Assembly: GCF_047345485.1 (NCBI RefSeq)
Contig: NZ_JBLFEN010000008.1
Coordinates: 62,001 to 126,000 of the forward strand
DNA from: Jejuia sp047345485
GTDB taxonomy: Bacteria; Bacteroidota; Bacteroidia; Flavobacteriales; Flavobacteriaceae
Direction: 5' to 3'
DNA length: 64,000 nucleotides
Positions 60,298 to 64,000 of this stretch are shown here, in pieces. A model generated the notes under the pieces. It searched no databases, was not told the origin of the DNA, and saw only the letters and a list, made by a program, of their open reading frames with translations. Each line of letters opens with the position of its first letter. Position 1 is the stretch's first letter. The position numbers were made by a program, and so were the translations under genes.

Positions 60298-60714
60298 ATG
60301 CGGTGTATTATAGTTTTAATATTTATATCTACAAATTTAATTTACACGCAAGATATTGCATCTCTTAAATGGAAACATAGAATTCTTATTATTGAGACAA
60401 ATACGCTTACTAACCCTGTTTATGTAGAGCAAATAGAACACTTAGCATTACATGCTGCTGATTTAAAGGACAGAAAGCTTATTATTTATCAATTTAATCA
60501 AGACAAATACAGACTAGGAATCAACTCAAAAACAACTTGGAAACCAACTACTACTAAAATAAAAAAAACTCATTTAGAGTACGAAATAACCTTGATAGGT
60601 TTAGATGGTTCAGTAAAATTAAAACAAAATAGTTTTCTTAAAACTGATACTCTTTTTTCAATTATTGATGCTATGCCTATGAGACAGCTAGAGATTATTC
60701 AAAATAAAAAATAA
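60298..60714 (+). CDS. DUF4174 protein, secreted, function unknown
   Basis: The 138-residue product has a signal peptide (CIIVLIFISTNLIYT) and a thioredoxin-like DUF4174 domain, SLKWKHRILIIETNT near the start and a YEITLIGLDGSVKLKQN strand pair with SIIDAMPMRQLEI at the end. No redox CxxC is present. It follows the dehydrogenase by 10 bp and is convergent with the permease gene (6-bp gap). Confidence 0.8.
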   Translation: MRCIIVLIFISTNLIYTQDIASLKWKHRILIIETNTLTNPVYVEQIEHLALHAADLKDRKLIIYQFNQDKYRLGINSKTTWKPTTTKIKKTHLEYEITLIGLDGSVKLKQNSFLKTDTLFSIIDAMPMRQLEIIQNKK

Positions 60715-60720
60715 AACCCC

Positions 60721-61815
60721 TTAACTCTTTACATCAAGAGCATCACGTAATGCGTTACCAATTAACATAAACGCCATAACCAAACTCATTATACAAAACC
60801 CTGGAATTATTGCTAAGTAAGGCTTACCTAGAATTATATAGTTATAATGATCTTTTATCATAGCACCCCAACTTGCCATTGGCGGTTGTGCTCCTATACC
60901 TAAAAAACTTAATCCGCTTTCTATTAAAATAGCTGCAGCAAAATTTGCAGCAGAAATTACAATAACTGGTGCCATAATGTTTGGAAGAATATGCTTAGTA
61001 ATAATTCTAAAATCATTGTATCCTAATGCTCTTGCGGCTGTAACATATTGCATTTCTTTGGTGCTAATTATTTGCCCTCTTACCACTCGAGCTACCTCAA
61101 CCCACATGGTTAACCCTACAGCAATAAATACTTGCCAAAACCCTTTGCCTAAGGCTAAAGTAATGGCAATAACCAACAGCAATGTGGGAATAGACCATGT
61201 AACGTTTATTATCCACATAATTAGTGCATCAACTTTTCCACCAAAATAACCCGCTAAACTGCCCATTAATATCCCAATAACTAATGAAATAAAAACAGCA
61301 ACAAAACCTATAAAAAATGAAATTCTGGCTCCAACTAGCACCCGACTTAATAAATCTCTCCCATACTTATCGGTTCCAAACACAAAGGTTTTTTCTTGTA
61401 TAAAATCCTTAACTTGAGTACTAGAAAACTTAGACAAGTTCAAAGATTTCTCCACACCCTTTAACCCATCAGTAGCATACTCGGTATAATTTAAATAATT
61501 ATTTTTAATAGTATAATCAGAAATTGGTACTTCGGTATCCGTATTTTTAATTCCAAAAAACAACTTATCCAAAACCGTTTGTTCATTTTTAACTAGTGAT
61601 GGAATGGTAAGCATTTTGATTTTAAATCCGGGAGATTGAGAATGAATAGACAAGTGCATTTGATTTGCATACTGAGAATTATCGGGTGCAAAAACGTAAG
61701 CAAAAATGGATACCAAACCCACTAATACGATAAAATAGAAACTGAAAACGCCCCAAAAGTTCTTTTTAAACTTTTGGAGCGCCAATTGTTTTAGTGAGTT
61801 TGGTGTTTTACTCAT
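60721..61815 (-). CDS. Oligopeptide/dipeptide ABC transporter permease (OppC/DppC type)
   Basis: The 364-residue inner-membrane permease has an N-terminal helix (about 20-40), a periplasmic segment of about 100 residues, and five C-terminal helices. FVFGTDKYGRDLLSRVLVGARISF is the OppC N-terminal signature, and the EAA loop is TAARALGYNDFRIITKHILPN with FLGIGAQPPMASWG. The other subunits (second permease, ATPase, binding protein) are not adjacent in the window. It lies 7 bp after the protease gene, apparently in one operon. Confidence 0.92.
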   Translation of the reverse strand: MSKTPNSLKQLALQKFKKNFWGVFSFYFIVLVGLVSIFAYVFAPDNSQYANQMHLSIHSQSPGFKIKMLTIPSLVKNEQTVLDKLFFGIKNTDTEVPISDYTIKNNYLNYTEYATDGLKGVEKSLNLSKFSSTQVKDFIQEKTFVFGTDKYGRDLLSRVLVGARISFFIGFVAVFISLVIGILMGSLAGYFGGKVDALIMWIINVTWSIPTLLLVIAITLALGKGFWQVFIAVGLTMWVEVARVVRGQIISTKEMQYVTAARALGYNDFRIITKHILPNIMAPVIVISAANFAAAILIESGLSFLGIGAQPPMASWGAMIKDHYNYIILGKPYLAIIPGFCIMSLVMAFMLIGNALRDALDVKS

Positions 61816-61822
61816 AAAAACC

Positions 61823-63970
61823 TTAATCTTTTACTTTAGCTACTTTTTTAATACTGTATGCAGTTTTTAAATCTTCTAGTACGTTTACAGCTTCTTCAAC
61901 ATAAACATCTTTACTTAGGCTTTTATACCATCTCTCACGTTTTTCTTGGAGATTTGTAGTATCACTAGCAAATAATTGTTTTTCAAAATCTGTTGGTAAA
62001 AAGGTTAAGTTAGTTTTATAATTTGAAATCCCGTCAAAACGTTTAGCCTCTTCATCATTCAATTCAATTTGCTGTTTATAAGCTTTATAATTTAAAGAGA
62101 ACTCAGTTTCATCAATTTGATTTTTTACCCATCTGGCATTTTCTTCAATGAGTTTGAGTTGATTATTATTACTCATACGCGCTTTACTCTTACTTATTGC
62201 ATTGTCGTAATCAAAATAGTTATCCCAAGTTTTATACTCTGCAGGATCAATTTCATCATATGGTAATGGATTTTCTTTTTCCTTCTCACCAACTTCTATA
62301 AAACTGAAACGCCCAGGCACTTGTACATCACTTTTAACTCCTTCTAACTGTACCGATCCTCCATTAATTCTGTAATATTTTTGCGTGGTAAATGCCAACG
62401 CACCTAAATCGCCATCCGCATTGTTTCTTACCATATTATTTAAAGGATATACGTTTTGAACCGTACCTTTCCCGTAAGTCTGTTTACTTCCTATCACAAT
62501 AGCGCGTTTATAATCTTGCATTGCTGCTGCCATAATCTCGGAAGCAGATGCAGATAATTCATTTACTAAAATTACCAACGGGCCATCCCATGCTATAGAT
62601 TTATCTTTATCTCTAAGCACCTCTTTTGGTGCTCCGGTAGAGCGCACCTGCACAACTGGTCCTTCTTTAATAAATAGTCCAGCCATATCAACAACTGCTG
62701 GTAAGGAACCACCACCGTTATTTCTTAAATCTAAGATTAAGCCTTCCATTCCTTCTGCTTTTAGGCGTTCTATTTCTTTTCGAACATCTATGGCAGCATT
62801 CAAATTATTATAATCATTAAAGTCTACATAAAATCTCGGTAAATTAATGATACCATATTTTTTATTGTCTTTTTCAACTACAGAGGCTTTTGCATAAGTT
62901 TCACCTAATTCAACAACATCTCTTACTATGGTTATGTCTTCTATAGTGCCATCTACTTTTTTAATAGTTAAGGTTACTTTTGTGCCTTTAGGCCCTTTTA
63001 TGTACTTAACTGCATCGCTTATACGCATCCCAACAATATCAATACCTACATCTTCATCTTCTTGCTTAACTTTTAAAATAATATCTTCAACCTCTAACAG
63101 TTGACTTCTCCAAGCAGGCCCACCAGAAATTAACTCTACAATTTTTATGTAGTCCATACTCTTTGTTAAACGCGCTCCAATACCTTCTAATTTACCAGAC
63201 ATTTGCGTATCAAAACCTTCTTTATCTCTTGGTGCTAGATAATATGTATGTGGATCAAACTCTTCAACAATCGCATTCACATACATTGCAAACCAATCTT
63301 CACGAGTTAAATCGTCAAGGTTATCATAAAAGTAAATATTAATAGATCGTAACGCTGCTTCTCTAGCCTCCTTTTCAATTTCAGCCTCAGTCTTAACTAC
63401 ATAGTTAACATCTTTTTCTTTAGCTTGCTTTTCTTGCTGTAAAACATCATCATAGTTTGATAATGTGGAGAATTTAAGTTGTTTTCTCCAACGCTCCTTC
63501 ATCTCCTTTTTGTTATTCACAAAATCAATATTATCATAGTCTGTATCAAAAACCTCTTCTAAAGAATAATCAAAAGGTTTAGACAACACCTCTTTGTATA
63601 TTTCTTTTGTTTCTTCAATACGCTCTAACATACGCTCGTGCACTACATTAAAAAACGTTATATCAAATGCCTTTAACTGGTCGTCAATTTCATTTTTATA
63701 TTTCTCAAACTCCTTATAATCCGATTTGTAAAAATAGCGCTTTCCTGGATCTACTCGTTCTATATAGTCATTAAATAATTCTTCTGAAAAACTATCATTC
63801 ATTTTAATAGGATCGTAATGCCAATTTTGTAATACGTAAGTAATAACCTGTATTAGCAATTTATCTTTATCAGTATCTTCAAATGTTTTTGAGGTAAAAC
63901 TACATGAGGCAAAAGCCAACAATAGTACTAATAGTAAAACCTTATAATTCTTTTTCATCATATCTTTCAT
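61823..63970 (-). CDS. prc: Carboxy-terminal processing (tail-specific) protease, S41 family
   Basis: The 715-residue protease has a lipoprotein-like signal (VLLLAFASC), an N-terminal helical Prc domain (about 40-230), a PDZ domain (about 240-330: KLEGIGARLTKSMDYIKIVELISGGPA) and the S41 protease core. The core carries LRNNGGGSLPAVVDMA, catalytic Ser in LVNELSASASEIMAAAM and Lys in SKQTYGKGTVQ. A C-terminal DUF3340-type tail follows. It degrades or trims envelope proteins. Starts at 63970, 63961 and 63958 are possible; an in-frame stop 21 bp upstream shows the gene is complete. Confidence 0.96.
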   Translation of the reverse strand: MKDMMKKNYKVLLLVLLLAFASCSFTSKTFEDTDKDKLLIQVITYVLQNWHYDPIKMNDSFSEELFNDYIERVDPGKRYFYKSDYKEFEKYKNEIDDQLKAFDITFFNVVHERMLERIEETKEIYKEVLSKPFDYSLEEVFDTDYDNIDFVNNKKEMKERWRKQLKFSTLSNYDDVLQQEKQAKEKDVNYVVKTEAEIEKEAREAALRSINIYFYDNLDDLTREDWFAMYVNAIVEEFDPHTYYLAPRDKEGFDTQMSGKLEGIGARLTKSMDYIKIVELISGGPAWRSQLLEVEDIILKVKQEDEDVGIDIVGMRISDAVKYIKGPKGTKVTLTIKKVDGTIEDITIVRDVVELGETYAKASVVEKDNKKYGIINLPRFYVDFNDYNNLNAAIDVRKEIERLKAEGMEGLILDLRNNGGGSLPAVVDMAGLFIKEGPVVQVRSTGAPKEVLRDKDKSIAWDGPLVILVNELSASASEIMAAAMQDYKRAIVIGSKQTYGKGTVQNVYPLNNMVRNNADGDLGALAFTTQKYYRINGGSVQLEGVKSDVQVPGRFSFIEVGEKEKENPLPYDEIDPAEYKTWDNYFDYDNAISKSKARMSNNNQLKLIEENARWVKNQIDETEFSLNYKAYKQQIELNDEEAKRFDGISNYKTNLTFLPTDFEKQLFASDTTNLQEKRERWYKSLSKDVYVEEAVNVLEDLKTAYSIKKVAKVKD

Positions 63971-64000
63971 ATCTTGAATAAAAGCCTTTTAATTCATTTA

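Overview
The window is AT-rich DNA from a flavobacterium (Bacteroidota, most likely a marine Flavobacteriaceae member). Supporting signs are TAnnTTTG-type -7 promoter elements in front of many genes, almost no Shine-Dalgarno sequences, a 287-residue primary sigma factor without region 1.1, SusC/SusD pairs, a hybrid two-component system, many lipoproteins with short MK-hydrophobic-C signal peptides, and the flavobacterial order of the division/cell-wall cluster. No rRNA, CRISPR array, phage gene or transposase was seen.

Layout. 1-18.4 kb is mixed housekeeping and accessory DNA: an ECF sigma factor (cut by the left edge) with its RskA-type anti-sigma factor; aquaporin; a run of overlapping genes (small Cys-rich membrane protein, GT2 glycosyltransferase, second ECF sigma factor, unknown membrane protein, aberrant Nramp-like transporter); lipA; a TPR hybrid histidine kinase; lpxK; a Nif3-family gene; a cysteine-less 'zinc ribbon' coiled-coil protein; a lipoprotein MsrA; a GNAT enzyme; a GH26 lipoprotein; rpoD; a BLUF photoreceptor; rpe; and a CBS protein.

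18.5-40.6 kb is a polysaccharide utilization locus with every gene on the minus strand. One operon encodes SusC, SusD, GH88, GH2 and a lyase-superfamily lipoprotein. Upstream of it is a hybrid two-component regulator (HTCS). Then come an SDR reductase, an MFS hexuronate-type transporter, a FadR/GntR repressor, a KdgF cupin, a PL17-type lyase and a PL6 lyase. The second half matches the known flavobacterial alginate system. Three promoters (susC, gntR, PL6) share one arrangement: a TAnnTTTG element running straight into two or three TTGGnnnnCCAA dyads spaced exactly 13 bp apart. I read this as one FadR-type operator tying both halves into a single uronate-responsive regulon. A 31-codon membrane microprotein and a 21-bp-spaced direct repeat lie between HTCS and susC.

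40.6-41.15 kb holds a 102-bp tandem repeat, a terminator and tRNA-Arg(TCG), forming the boundary between the locus and the core genome. 41.1-57.6 kb is a yqeY-like gene followed by the complete minus-strand dcw cluster (mraZ-rsmH-ftsL-ftsI-murE-mraY-murD-ftsW-murG-murC-ftsQ-ftsA-ftsZ), with a three-repeat MraZ box at its promoter and a terminator after ftsZ. 57.7-64 kb carries an alpha/beta hydrolase, engB, an Ldh2-type dehydrogenase, a DUF4174 protein, an OppC/DppC permease and a tail-specific protease.

A GC-rich intergenic repeat of about 85-93 bp occurs three times, one copy being inside the dcw cluster between rsmH and ftsL.
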